A stretch of DNA of 64,000 nt from Azolla caroliniana (GCA_043228905.1 JBHGNT010000007.1:9238001-9302000), one strand, 5' to 3'; shown: positions 1 to 10,210, numbered from the stretch's first letter. The notes: generated from the letters alone by a model not told the origin. A program made the numbers and translations.

Positions 1-12
1 TATGTATATATA

Positions 13-126
13 TAGGAATGGGCTATTTGCCCCCCCCCCCCCCAAAAAAAAAAAAACATAAATAAAAATAAATAAATAAACCTTTTTGGCCCCCTAAAAA
101 AAAAACTTTTTAGCCCCCTATTTTGG
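13..126 (+). repeat. Left TIR of the MULE
   Basis: Inverted match to 2355-2470, including poly-C, poly-A, an AAATAAATAAA stretch, the motif CCTTTTTGGCCCCCT and the inner end CCCCCTATTTTGG. A second, shorter copy of the same blocks without the AAATAAATAAA stretch follows directly at about 127-217, so the left end is tandemly duplicated. Confidence 0.85.
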
Positions 127-501
127 CTATTTGCCCCTCTCCCCCCCCCCCAAAAAAAAAAAAAACCTTTTTGGCCTCCTAAAAAAAAACTTTTTAGCCC
201 CCCTATTTTGGCTAAACTTACAACACTTCTTTCCCAATAACACTTACAACAATACCTTGTTGGAACAAATATGCTTGTCAAGTGATTTGGTTGTTGTTGT
301 GAAGTACCAAATAGCTAAAATGAGTTATATTAATGGAAGTCAAATACAACCTTCTTGGTATTACAAAAATAAAAATAAAAATTTGATAGTTCTCACCTCA
401 ACCAAAATGTTTTTGTGATATATATCAACTATTACACTTTACAACCTCATAAAAAGGTTTATCAACTATTACATAAAAAGGAATCGTCGTCAATAACATT
501 C

Positions 502-2358
502 TTAGTATTGTAGGGGCAAATAGCCAAAATGGGGGGGCAAATGCATATCGCAAGTGCGTGCATTGTGACCAGCTTGATCACATTTGGAACATTTGCGACC
601 GGTAGAGTACTCAAATAGTGACTTCTCCCTTTGGTTGGCCTTTTTGTTCTTCGACCCTGCAGGGTGACCTCGCTTCCTAGTTACCACCACTGGATTGGAG
701 AGAGACTGCAATGGTGCTTGACTTGCCTCATCCAATCGTGTCATGAGAACAGCAACCCGGTCATCGTCAGTTTCATACAATCTTTGCTCGATTTTCCTCA
801 TCAAACGCTTTCTGGGAGACAAACAGGGCTTAGCTATAGAGGCGTGTTGAACCATTGAACACGCAATCAAGTGCCATTGACAGTGAATATCTTCAAGATG
901 GAATCTTTCATTTCTTTGGATGCATCTCAAAATGTCATGACAACATGGGACACCAAAACTTGATCGAAACAACCCTGTACATTCATCACCATAATTGTTG
1001 TCAATAACTTTCTTGTACTGCTCCAATAACTTGTCTAATGCGTGTTTGGATATCTTCTTTACTAGCGGCCTCATGAACTCGAGTGCATGTCGATGTGCTT
1101 GTGTAGACTTGTCATACTCCATTTTGGTGTTCAATTCTGTCAGTTGTGTGTCCAGTAGTAAACGGATTTTCTTGAATACAGTGAGCAGATCGTTATTAAC
1201 AATGCCTAAAACCCTCTTGACAACATAATGGTTGCCTTCAATGCGAGAGGTGCTGGTCATTCCAAAGTGAGGGAAGCGACCAGTCCAATAACGTACAATC
1301 TTGTCTTTGTGAATCAACCAAGTCTCGTATACATACTGCACCAACGCATCGTGACTTGGTCGCCATTTCATTTGAAACGTGGCCCAATTAGCCTCAAAAT
1401 CTAGCTCGCTGGAAGAGTATAGAAGCTGGTTCCAGTCGTCCATATAGGCATTTGTGTCGTCAGTGCTTGCAAACTTCGTCGTTGCATAGGCCAGAATGTT
1501 TTTGTTGACATGCCAGATGCAAAGCAAATTCTTTGTAGAAGGGAACACGATAGCAATTGCACTCATCAATGCAAGTTCTCGATCAGTTACAATTATTGAT
1601 GGCTTTGTCACAAATTCGAATGATTGCAATGCCCAAACATACATGGCTTCTATCTCGTTGCATATGAACGCAAATCCAGCATTGAACATACTATTTGTAG
1701 CCGTAATTCCAACGATGTTGAGCATTGGCATGCCAAATCTATTCGTTTTGTAGGTGCAATCCATGACAAATACCACATTGAACCGTCTGGCAAGATTTGC
1801 TGACTTTTGATGACAAAAGAAAAGGCCACTGATTGAGCCGTTCGAGTTCACCTTGGAATTGAAGATAAAGTCGCCAGGGGAGATCTCATCGTATAACGCT
1901 TGAATTGGCGAGCGCCCGTCAAGAAACTCGGCTCTTGCAACAACTTTTTCGTTGTGGATTTCTTTCTTGGTGGTCCATTGATTTCTGGTTTTTTCTCTCA
2001 AGTAGGCCAAAGTTGAAGCCGCACCAGTTCCAGCATTTGCCATGTCGCGAACAATGGTTTTTTCTGTATCAGTTAGTCTACGAGCCGTTGATATACCACC
2101 GAGATTGTCAGAAATAGGATGATTGCGTACAATAGCTGCCTTTTTAATAGTCCATTGTCCCGTTTTCTTCGAGAAGTTTGCTCTAATGAAGAATGGGCAG
2201 TCCATTAGACGAGTCCCTGTTTGTCTTTTGCGAGTATCGTCAGTCAAGCCTAGAGGGTTGCGATATTTTCCCCCATAGTAGCACTTGAAAGTGACTTTTC
2301 TATTGTCACTATGCTTATCCACCACAACAATTATATTTTGAGCACGGAAATGGTCCAA
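502..2358 (-). CDS. MULE transposase, FAR1-like
   Basis: One open frame of about 618 codons for a cut-and-paste transposase. The N-terminus has a FAR1/WRKY-GCM1-like zinc-binding region (C26, C54, H80). A MULE DDE core follows: first acidic residue D200 in VMDCTYKTN, second D259 in IIVTDRELAL, then a C-x2-H (C280, H283). A SWIM-like GVPCCH lies further on, and the C-terminus carries a CCHC knuckle (C590-x2-C593-x4-H598-x4-C603). The start is uncertain. Position 2358 is a TTG inside the TIR, an in-frame TAG lies just upstream, and the first ATG is codon 52 (2205), after part of the FAR1 region. The last 13 or so codons (HLPPHFGYLPLQY) are encoded by TIR-like sequence. Host FAR1/FHY3 proteins derive from this family, but the TIR context argues for an element gene. 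Confidence 0.88.
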   Translation of the reverse strand: MDHFRAQNIIVVVDKHSDNRKVTFKCYYGGKYRNPLGLTDDTRKRQTGTRLMDCPFFIRANFSKKTGQWTIKKAAIVRNHPISDNLGGISTARRLTDTEKTIVRDMANAGTGAASTLAYLREKTRNQWTTKKEIHNEKVVARAEFLDGRSPIQALYDEISPGDFIFNSKVNSNGSISGLFFCHQKSANLARRFNVVFVMDCTYKTNRFGMPMLNIVGITATNSMFNAGFAFICNEIEAMYVWALQSFEFVTKPSIIVTDRELALMSAIAIVFPSTKNLLCIWHVNKNILAYATTKFASTDDTNAYMDDWNQLLYSSSELDFEANWATFQMKWRPSHDALVQYVYETWLIHKDKIVRYWTGRFPHFGMTSTSRIEGNHYVVKRVLGIVNNDLLTVFKKIRLLLDTQLTELNTKMEYDKSTQAHRHALEFMRPLVKKISKHALDKLLEQYKKVIDNNYGDECTGLFRSSFGVPCCHDILRCIQRNERFHLEDIHCQWHLIACSMVQHASIAKPCLSPRKRLMRKIEQRLYETDDDRVAVLMTRLDEASQAPLQSLSNPVVVTRKRGHPAGSKNKKANQREKSLFEYSTGRKCSKCDQAGHNARTCDMHLPPHFGYLPLQY

Positions 2359-2470
2359 AATAGGGGGCTAAAAAGGTTTTTTTTTAGGGGGCCAAAAAGG
2401 TTTATTTATTTATTTTTATTTATGTTTTTTTTTGGGGGGGGGGCGGGGGGGGGCAAATAGCCCATTCCTA
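2355..2470 (-). repeat. Right TIR of the MULE
   Basis: Reverse complement of 13-126 apart from homopolymer lengths. Its inner edge, TATTTTGG on the minus strand, contains the TTG at which the transposase frame has been started. Confidence 0.85.
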
Positions 2471-2479
2471 TATATAATA

Positions 2480-3255
2480 TGTAATTTTATTGAATGTATT
2501 ATGTATATATGTATGTATGTCAATATACAATATGGTTGATTCTAATATGTATGCAGTATGTAATGCATGTATGTATGTGTATGTACATATTTACATATGG
2601 TCATATATATTTGTAAAATTGTACATATATTTATGTTTAGTCAAAATGCATGTATAAATGGGTGTAATGTATGTATATACATATTCATGATCATGTAATG
2701 TTTGAATGTAGGTATATATGCATGTGTGATGTGTGATATATGAATGTAGGTATATATGCATGTATGCGGTATGCATGTGTGATGTGTGTTATGTTCGTTT
2801 GTGTATGTATGTATGTACATATTGTATTGTATTGTATGTATGGAATGTGTGCATATGTGTATGTATGTGTATATATATAATATGTATTTTATTTTTTTTG
2901 TGTTTGGTTTGTATATTTGCATTTGTATATAATTGTGTGTATAATAATATGTGTGTAATATGTAATATATAAAATTTGTTTGTAAGAATGTATATGTATA
3001 TATGTAATATGTAATATGTAATTTTTATGTATGTATTAGTATATATATATGTATGTCAATATATATGGCCGATTCTAATATGTATGTAGTATGTAATGCA
3101 TGTATGTATGTGTATGTCCATATTTACATATGGTAATATATATTTGTACATATATTTACGTTTAGTCAGTATGCATGTATAAATGGATGTAATGTATGTA
3201 TATACATATTCATGGATCTAATGTTTGAATGTGGGTATATATGCATGCATGCATG

Positions 3256-3287
<32 letters not shown>

Positions 3288-3300
3288 TATATGCTACTCC
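2480..3300. repeat. ATGT-rich repeat tract with an internal ~535-bp-spaced duplication
   Basis: Dense TATG/TGTATG microsatellite. Two roughly 250-bp stretches (about 2480-2735 and 3011-3265) share the same order of non-repetitive words, for example GATTCTAATATGTATG and GTATAAATG, so the region also contains a larger direct duplication. The short TYIH- and CMYVC-type open frames here are repeat translations, not genes. Confidence 0.75.
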
Positions 3301-4112
3301 AAAATTGAGTATTGTTTGTATAATATATTATTTACTATCTAATTGAAATATCTAATATTTCATGGTCTTATGTAAAAAAAATTCCAGCATAATTGATAAT
3401 ACCCTTATGTAAATAGCACGTGCTATCATACACGTTATCATAATTGATGAACTCACGTGCTATCATACAAGTTTTGACAGTAAAGCCCCCGGGAGCTCCA
3501 CCGAGCTTTGCCATGGCTAAAGAGGGAGAAACGGATGAAGATGAAGAAGAAACGAAAGGAAGGAAGGAGAAGAACACGGGAAGAAGACGGAGACAGAGAA
3601 GAAAACAGAAAGGAAGAAGTGAAAGGAAGAAAAAGACAAAGAAGTAAAAGAAATGCTTGAGGGTTTGATGAAAATTACAATAATGCGAGGGCACGCAACT
3701 GAATTTCAAGAACCGTAGGGCAGCGGAGGAGAATTTCACAAGCTCAAGGGTATCCATTAAAATTTCAAAAATTTGAGGGTAAAAATGAAAATTTCTAAAA
3801 CCAAGGGGTACAAATCATGAAATTTCAAAAACACGACTCACATGATGAAAGAAAGAATACACAAACGCACAACACGATTTCACGACTGACCATGTTGAAC
3901 TAGCCGATTGATGTATGATCCAATCGCGACTTGTGCTGACTGAACAAGAAGGTTGGAGTCAAGCAAAGCTCCGATCGAAGTTATCGATCATAAAGCAGTG
4001 ATCCGGTCGAGGGATTTTCGACCGTTGAGACGACAGATGGAGTTCTGGTCGAGAAGAGTTGCCATGGCGAGTGGGTTCACCGTGCAATGCACTGTCCCAC
4101 AGACGTGCCATG
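3301..4112. other. Intergenic stretch, no gene recognised
   Basis: A purine-rich block (3520-3650) gives a spurious basic open frame. Degenerate AAATTTC-containing repeats lie at 3660-3830. Nothing here has a recognisable protein domain. Confidence 0.5.
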
Positions 4113-4469
4113 TGTTACCTGTAAGAATATACGTGGAGGCATAAGGGTATATGTAATGATGTGGTTGATGTGTATGTATAATATGAATGAGTGTGTGAGG
4201 ATGAGTATGTGTATGTGTACGAACACATGCACATTTGTGTGCATGTGTACGAACACATGTGTACAAAGGTAAGAAAGTGGGTAAGTAATGTAACTCCCTA
4301 CTTGTCTCATTCTTTATTTGTAACTGTTACCTCTTGTACTATATAAACCCCACCCATGGGGCATAATGAAGAATAACTTTTTCCCCTCTCATTCTGGTGT
4401 CGTTCTTATTTTCACTCTCTCCTTCTCTCTCTCTCTATCGCAACCCCCTCGGGAGGCCACCCATCAACA
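4113..4469 (+). mobile_element. Probable LTR, isolated or truncated
   Basis: Runs TGTTACC...ATCAACA, with a TATA box (TATATAAA, 4340-4347) followed by a CT-rich stretch, the usual order of an LTR promoter and R region. No matching partner LTR or 5-bp target duplication was found. It abuts the truncated gag of gypsy-B at about 4470. The boundaries rest only on TG...CA ends and promoter layout. Confidence 0.4.
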
Positions 4470-5315
4470 ACTAGTACCGTAAAACCATTTCGAGATAGCG
4501 CCTCATGAGTAGAGCTGATCATCTGACTGATGGAGCCCAGTTGCATAGCTCTTACTGCACCTAGGCCCTCCCGTTTCCTAGTATGCGACTACGTTTCACT
4601 GAGCAAGAGGAAGCAAGATGTCCAGACACGCCACAGTAGAAACACAAGTTGTTGTCTCGTCAATGTTGTCGTTGTGCAGTGGACAATGATCAAGGCCCCA
4701 CTTTATCCACCTCCATCGGCGTAGGTGAATCAGTGGTTAGAACTTGGTTAGTGACATATGGTGAGGTTGGAGATTGAGAGGAAGAAGGCCAAAAAGAAGA
4801 TGGCCCAAGCCTTATTGCCTGAGTCGTACGTTCCACTTGACGGAGCTCAAAGACGCAGTTATCACAATGTACTGCCTCAGGTACCTCTCAATCCCCGACG
4901 GAATTGATCACATAGGGCTTGATCGCCCCACCCCACATCGCAAGCAAGTTGGCGGAATTCGGAGGCGTGGGTGGAGGTTGCGCAATTACTTTGTTGTAAC
5001 GAATAGATCTTGGTGAGCGCAGCTTGGCGTCGGTCCGTCTCCCTGAAAGTAGCTTCAAACTCTATGAGAAAGGCTGGGAAATCTTCCAAAAGTGGTGATG
5101 CCTTCGTTGGTCCTATCAGCAATGAACCGAAGAGACCAACCTGGTGGCACCCTGTGGCATAACGACGGGGTTGTAGGCGGATGACGAGGGAGGCGGATCT
5201 GATTAAGGAAGCCGCATAGTCGAGCACACGTTCCATCGAACTTATCAGGAAGGCTAACCTTGGGTTCATAGTTAGCAATGGGCGCGGTTCGGTTTCGGTT
5301 TGGTTTGGTTTCCTG

Positions 5316-5840
5316 TGTTGAGAAGCAAGCTCAACATGGTATGCGATGCTTATTGGGAAATAAGCTATAGTAGTTATTTAGCTACTTGTGAACATAAAGG
5401 AGAAACAGCTAATTAGCTACAGACAGCTAATTAGCTACTGACAGCTATTTAGCGACTGACAGCTATTTAGCTACTGACAGCTATTTAGCGACTGACAGCT
5501 AATTAGCTACAGGCAGCTAATTAGCTGCATACGTAAGTAACTTATTACTTAGGTAGAAAGTAAGAGAGTAAGATAGGAAGAAGAAGATATACAGGAAGTA
5601 GAACCCTGTGAGAGATAGTGAGCATAGAGAGAAAGAACTCAGAGAGTGAGAGCAAGAGAGAGAAACAAACGAGAGCAAGTAGAGCTCTGCGCATAATGAA
5701 ATAGAAGAAGTTTTTGGCTGCTACAGAGGTAAGTCTCCTTCCCCCTTCCCTTCTGTGTTTGAGCACTAAACGATCTAGCACACCACGATCCGCCGCGCAC
5801 ATAAGAAGAGCCCGAGTGCCTTCTTCACGTTTTCTTAACA
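5316..5840 (+). mobile_element. Solo LTR inserted in the hAT element
   Basis: A 525-bp LTR (TGTTGAGAAGC...TTAACA) flanked by a perfect 5-bp direct repeat TCCTG (5311-5315 and 5841-5845), with no internal retroelement sequence. This is the product expected from recombination between the two LTRs of one insertion. Its start shares the GTTGAG-N7-CTCAAC inverted repeat of the copia-A LTR family. It contains a seven-copy minisatellite. Confidence 0.85.
5405..5531 (+). repeat. 18-bp minisatellite inside the solo LTR
   Basis: About seven tandem units of 18 bp based on ACAGCTAATTAGCTACTG, alternating AATTAGCTAC and ATTTAGCGAC variants. Each unit holds the small palindrome AGCTAATTAGCT or its variant. 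There are no unique spacers, so this is not a CRISPR array. Confidence 0.85.
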
Positions 5841-6512
5841 TCCTGGACTTGAAACCAAACCATTTATTTATTTATATTAAAAACCAAACAAAACTGTTTA
5901 AATTTTATGAAGCCATTTAAATCGAACCATTTAGAGCTGAACCGTTTATGAAAAATTTAGAACCAAACCAAATTTATAAACCGATAAACTTATAAACCTT
6001 TAAACCTTCAAAACTTTTAAACCTTTAAACCTTTAAACCTTTAAACCAAACCACATAAGCTGAAACTGCTAAACCGCTAAACAGTGAAATTCAAAACCAA
6101 ACCAAACCGAAACCGATAAACTGATAAGCTGCCAAACCCCTAAACCATGAAATTCAAAACCAAACCGGATCATAATATTTGAAACCAAACCAAACGGTTT
6201 ATTTATCTTTAAACCAATAAACCGTTAAACCATGGCTTAACGGTTCGGTTCGGTTTGAGCCAAAACCGTGCCCATTGTTATTCATAGTAGTGTTTTTGGG
6301 ATGGTGGTGGTGGGTTGAGTGTGTTGGTTGGGGTAACCAAGGATGTGGCAGACTGAAGCTCTAGTAAAGATTGACAAAGGGTAGCGTTATCGGCTTGGAG
6401 TTGTTCCAAAGTTGCGAGTATTTGGGGTAGGCTATCGGATGGATCGTACATGGTTTTCGATGTGTGGTTAACGAAGAGTGGGAGAGAATTAAGAATTGGA
6501 AGGTGAACAAAT

Positions 6513-6840
6513 TGTTAAGGATAGAAGAATTAGAACTACAAGGATGCGATTGACAAGCCTAAAAGCGCTACAAAGACACGATTGACAAGCTAAGAATGAA
6601 TTCATTCAAGGTGAACTCAAGTATTTATACTAAGCGGCATGCATGCCTATTGTGTGCATGTGATACACTAGAGCATGTATGTACGCGTGCCAAGTGTGAA
6701 TAATACAATGGAACAATTATGCTCATGATGTTGGCTTAAAGCTACAAGGAACAATCATGCATATGATTGTATAGTGGACATGTTGGTTAACACATAACAC
6801 TCGATTATAACACAAGAGGTCACGATTTCGGGTCTTGACA
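6513..6840 (-). repeat. 5' LTR of gypsy-B
   Basis: About 328 bp, homologous to the gypsy-D LTR at 18842-19175. They share the start motif TGT(T/C)A, the block AAGGTGAACTC...TATTTATACTA, the ATGCATG-rich middle and the end CTTGACA. The sequence next to the LTR, AAGGTGAACAAA, is shared with gypsy-D, but it is not a TGG-type primer-binding site I can match to a tRNA. Confidence 0.75.
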
Positions 6841-6959
6841 TGACCGTTGTCATGTCTGTGACACTTGACCGTCTCAGATTCGGTTGCTTTGGTCAGTTGT
6901 TATCTGTAGGCCTGTTATGTGGGAGAGGGATCGGCTTGTGCCGACTCCATAACAATAGC

Positions 6960-9550
6960 TAGTTGGGAAATCGACACTAGTTTCTATTGTGTCTAGTTTT
7001 CAATTGTCTTATCTTCCATGAAAATACGATATCATGGCTCATCACCACTTCTTTGGCAAGGAGATCACACATCAAGTAAAAAACTCGTCTTTTGCGTACC
7101 CCAAGAATATGTAACATGCATATAAGCTTTGACCTCTAGCTTTTGTAACATGCATATATGCTAAGCATCCGAAAACTCTCAAGTGCAGGTAAGACACATT
7201 TCTTCCTATCCACACCCGTTGCAGGACATCACCATTTAGGGGCACTAAGCGAGACTTGTTTATAAGATAAACCGTCGTGAACATAGTCTTAACTCAATAT
7301 GGTTTCAACAATTTTGCACGTGACAACATGCGTCTTACCCATTCCATTATGGTCTAATTCATCCTCTTTGCGAAACCATTCACCTCGGGGTCTTTGGCAC
7401 TTTATACTAAAGTTTTATGCCTTGAGTCTTACCGTACAACTCAAATTGTCCTTTATACTCACCACCGTTATTTGTCTAGACAATCTTCAACTTCTGTTCA
7501 GATTCTCTTTCTGCTCTAGCATGGAACTCTTTAAAGTTTGATGCCACTTGGTCTTTGGACTTCAACATGAAAGCGTGGCACACCTTTGTGCTGTAGTCAT
7601 CAATAATGTCACAAAATATTGTCCACCCGGATGTTATTGAGCATCCACAAAGCATACATCCGTGTGGACTAGCTCTAGTGCACATTCTCTTCTTCTCAGT
7701 GGCTAGAGTGAAAAGCAGCCATGTTTTGTTTTCCAACCAAGCAATTCACGTATTCTTCCAAATGCATTCCTTTCACTTCTGGGAGAAGTTTCTTCTCAGC
7801 CAACATATGCATACCCCTCTCACTCATGTGGCCAAGCCTTTTATGCCATAACTCACCATCTGAGTTGGCTACCACATTGGCCTCATCTCTACACAACATT
7901 GCATGCATTACATATAATGTGCCTTGCTTTTGCACATGGGCCACTATCCCTCGCAAAACTTCCAAGTACCATTCTGAAAACTACCACTGTAGCCTTCGTC
8001 GTCAAGCCTTCCGGTTGATATTAGTTTTATTCTGACATCTGGCACATGTCACACATCCTTCAATATTATCCTACAACTAGTTGATGTTAACAAGCTCACA
8101 TTTCCAATACTGACAATCTTGCATACTCCATCATTTCCCATCTTTACATAACCATAGTCACTGGTTGTGTAGGATGAGAAACATTCCCTATTCGGAGTTA
8201 AGTGAAACGATGCGCTGGAATCAACTACCCAAGAACATTCATTGTTTGCAAGATTGTCACTAGCTTGTTCACAAATGAATAACAACTCTTCCTCACTAGT
8301 TGCAATGGCTGAGGTGTTTTTCTCATCAATTCTTTTTTGGGTTCAACGTCATCATCAATGCCTTTGTCCTTCTTAAGGTGTCAAAATTTCTGAAATGACC
8401 AGGTTTCCCACAATAGAAACACATGAGTCTTCCTCTGGACTTTGACGTGGCACGAGACTTGTCTCTATTTTAAAGACTCCTATGTTTACTTCTTCCTCTA
8501 CCAAGGTTCTATGCCACATTCGCTTCCGATTGAGACAGGACACTGCTATCTTTTCTTCTTGTCTCTTTGTTCAGAATGCTTTTCTTTACTACTTGTAAAG
8601 ATAGGTTCTCTTCTTGACAAGAAGCACTAAGTGTCACTACTAGTTCTCCCAACTATCTGGTAGGGTACAAAGTAGTAACAGGGCCTGTAACGCATCATCT
8701 AATGGAAATTTCGCTGATGCTAGTTGGTTTACTAACCCCATGAAAGTACTGATGTGCACCACAATGCTATCACCATCTATGTACTTTATTCTCACCAACT
8801 TTCTCATCAAGGAAAATTTGTTGAGAGCATTTTTCCTTTAATACAGACTAGAGAGCTTATGCCACAAGTCGTAGGCATTTGTATTGCTCGCCACATGTTG
8901 AAGGATACCCACGTCTACACATTGTTTGATGGTTGCCACCACCTTTTTATTTAGGATTTTCCATTCAAACTCTAATACCCCAATTGGTATTTCTTTCCTA
9001 TCTATCGGCTCATATAGGTCTTTAACTATTAGAAGATACTCCATCTTGATATTTGTTGAGAGACAAGCTCAACATCGGCCGGATCAGCTGAGCAAGCCGA
9101 GGACCGGATCGGTTGGGACCGATCGGTTAGGCCGGATCGGTACTGGTACGCAGACCGGTGCGTAGGAAGGCCGGATTGGTGCAGAAACCGTGAGGCCATC
9201 GGAAAGATATTCCGCAAGGAATATATTTGGGAGTTAGTGTAGGGGCTCCTTAATGAGCATTGAAGTACTGTCAGTACTTCTGTCAGTCCGAAAAGGACTT
9301 GTATAAAAGTGTTCATTGAACACACACGATGTACAGATTGAGTATTATTTTGAATATAGTTCTATTTTACTCTCTCTCTCTCTCTCTCTCTCTCTCCCAT
9401 GTGTATTGTGTAAACCTAAGATTTCCGTTAAGCCTGTGTGTTGTTCGGTTTCCTATATTGCTTCTGCACGCCATTCTTTTCATTCCAGTCAGAATAGTTG
9501 TGAGAATTTAGGACTATCATTCCTAAAAAAACACTCACAGTTCCTTCCAT
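6960..9550 (-). pseudogene. copia-C gag-protease-integrase, broken
   Basis: Recognisable pieces are gag MEYLLIVKDLYEPID (9044 onward, continuing the NYSDW motif at about 9480-9510 beyond the inserted LTR), zinc knuckle CFYCGKPGHF, and a protease block CSWVVDSSASFHLTPNRECF. In that block the catalytic D-S-G reads D-S-S. Further on are GAG-pre-integrase LWHKRLGHMSERG and integrase IIDDYSTKV. The frame changes repeatedly and the RT domain is missing, so no functional polyprotein can be made. Confidence 0.7.
9054..9468 (+). mobile_element. copia-A-family LTR (solo) inside copia-C gag
   Basis: A TGTTGAGAGACAAGCTCAAC start, GGATCGG-rich U3, paired dyads (9263-9295), TATA box (TATAAAAG, about 9302), CT-rich tract and a CTTCTGCA end match the other LTRs of this family. 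Copia-C gag resumes on both sides, so this is an insertion without internal sequence. The 5 bp on each side (ATATT and CGCCA) do not match, so the target duplication is lost or the ends are imprecise. Confidence 0.75.
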
Positions 9551-9562
9551 CTAGAACCTAAT

Positions 9563-9575
9563 GCTTTGATACCAG
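9563..9575 (-). other. Primer-binding site of copia-C
   Basis: Minus strand reads CTGGTATCAAAGC. TGGTATCA matches the plant initiator-methionine tRNA primer site used by many copia elements, with one difference from the TGGTATCAGAGC seen in copia-B and copia-E. Confidence 0.65.
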
Positions 9576-9582
9576 TTTTATA

Positions 9583-10210
9583 TGTTTACAATCAGAGATA
9601 AACAAAAAATTAATCTGAGACAGAAACACAAATAAGAATACACATGATTTACATGGAAACCCTAAAACCAGGGAAAACCACAAAGCAATGAAAATTGCAC
9701 TATGAATCAAGAGTATACAAATCAAGATACAAGACTCCTTAGGATGCTAGGGGAAATTCCAAGAACAACAAACTCTAATGATGGTGCTACGACCTTAAGG
9801 GAGAGGAAAAACTCACAAGAATAAACCTATAAGAAAGACGTGGAACAACTCACTTCCTTTCTGTTGGTTTCCTCTCTTGCTCTCTATTTCTTGCACAATC
9901 ATTGTTGAACTCTCAACGCACTCTCTATTGCTCGTTCGCACAGTCTCAACGCTAATCCTTCTCTATCTTAGGTTTGTCTTACTCTCTACGCTCACGCTCT
10001 CTCACTCTCAGTTCTTCTATCTCTCTCACTGAGGTAATAAGTTGTTGCCCTAACATCTATCTATCTATCTATCCATATATATATACTAGTTGGTCGACTG
10101 GTCGGTCTACGGTTAGACCGACCGACCCATAGTTCGACCTCTTTGGTCGATCCGACCGGTTGACCCTCACTTTGATCTTTTGGTCAAACCAACCAACCAA
10201 TCCTCAAATC
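9583..10210 (-). repeat. Probable 5' LTR of copia-C
   Basis: The sequence beyond the primer-binding site begins TGTTTACAATC on the plus strand. It has a CT-rich promoter-proximal stretch (9850-10040), a TCTA microsatellite (about 10050-10080) and a region of GGTC/GACC dyads (10085-10210). The distal end is not defined because no partner LTR survives. Confidence 0.45.

Larger units (their letters stand above)
13..2470 (-). mobile_element. Mutator-like (MULE) DNA transposon, apparently complete
   Basis: A 2.46-kb element bounded by near-identical inverted repeats of about 115 bp (13-126 and 2355-2470). Both start TAGGAATGGGCTATTTGCC when read inward. Between them is one uninterrupted transposase frame on the minus strand. 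MULEs usually make 8-11-bp target duplications. Here both flanks are TATA-rich (TATATA on each side) and the left flank is only 12 bases long in the window, so no duplication can be assigned. The intact frame and matching TIRs suggest a fairly recent, possibly autonomous copy. Confidence 0.85.
5273..6280. mobile_element. Non-autonomous hAT element with 8-bp target duplication
   Basis: Inverted ends TAGCAATGGGCGCGG (5273) and, from the other end, TAACAATGGGCACGG (6280), flanked by a perfect 8-bp direct repeat TTCATAGT (5265-5272 and 6281-6288). The 8-bp duplication and TAGNNATGGGC-type ends are typical of hAT elements. The interior is low-complexity AAACCTTT and AACCAAACC sequence with no transposase. 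About 480 bp belongs to the element itself; the rest is the solo LTR at 5316-5840. Confidence 0.85.
4500..6451 (-). pseudogene. gypsy-B gag, interrupted
   Basis: Gag makes the capsid of the retrotransposon particle. The N-terminal part (from ATG 6451) has the helix-forming LPQILATLEQLQADN pattern also seen in gypsy-D. The reading then breaks at the hAT insertion (5273-6280, with the duplicated TTCATAGT). The core retrotrans-gag block (EATFRETDRRQAALTK and ASEFRQLACDVGWGDQ, in the open frame 5278-4877) follows, and then a CCHC knuckle (CFYCGVSGHLASSC, near 4610-4650). Frame changes and loss of pol make it non-functional. Confidence 0.7.
4470..6840 (-). mobile_element. gypsy-B: truncated Ty3/gypsy element (5' LTR plus gag)
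   Basis: A minus-strand fragment with the 5' LTR at 6513-6840, an untranslated leader, and gag from ATG 6451 down to a zinc knuckle near 4610-4650. Protease and polymerase are missing because the element is cut at about 4470. It is homologous to gypsy-D (18842-29400) along LTR and gag. At 5273-6280 it is split by a hAT element. The LTR end at 6840 directly abuts copia-C sequence, consistent with insertion into that element, but the other side is gone so the target duplication cannot be checked. Confidence 0.75.
6841..9575 (-). mobile_element. copia-C: degraded Ty1/copia remnant
   Basis: Minus-strand order from high to low coordinates: primer-binding site (9563-9575), gag (through 8838), CCHC knuckle (about 8396-8430), protease region (8285-8049), GAG-pre-integrase (7965-7696), integrase core (7736-7476) and integrase C-terminal part (7284-6960). 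It lies in several frames with stops. Reverse transcriptase and RNase H are absent: the copy ends where the gypsy-B LTR begins at 6840. Gag is split by an LTR at 9054-9468. Confidence 0.75.

Noticed and set aside
131-418. 95-codon plus-strand open frame
   Set aside because: Lies across the poly-C/poly-A TIR repeat and the 3' end of the element, opposite the transposase gene; no domain.
2591-2972. Open frames rich in Y, I, H, T or C, M, Y, V
   Set aside because: Translations of the ATGT microsatellite.
3444-3647. Basic KRK-rich open frame
   Set aside because: Purine-rich low-complexity DNA; no conserved domain or gene context.
5405-5531. CRISPR-like array
   Set aside because: Units are directly adjacent with no unique spacers, inside a plant LTR; it is a minisatellite.
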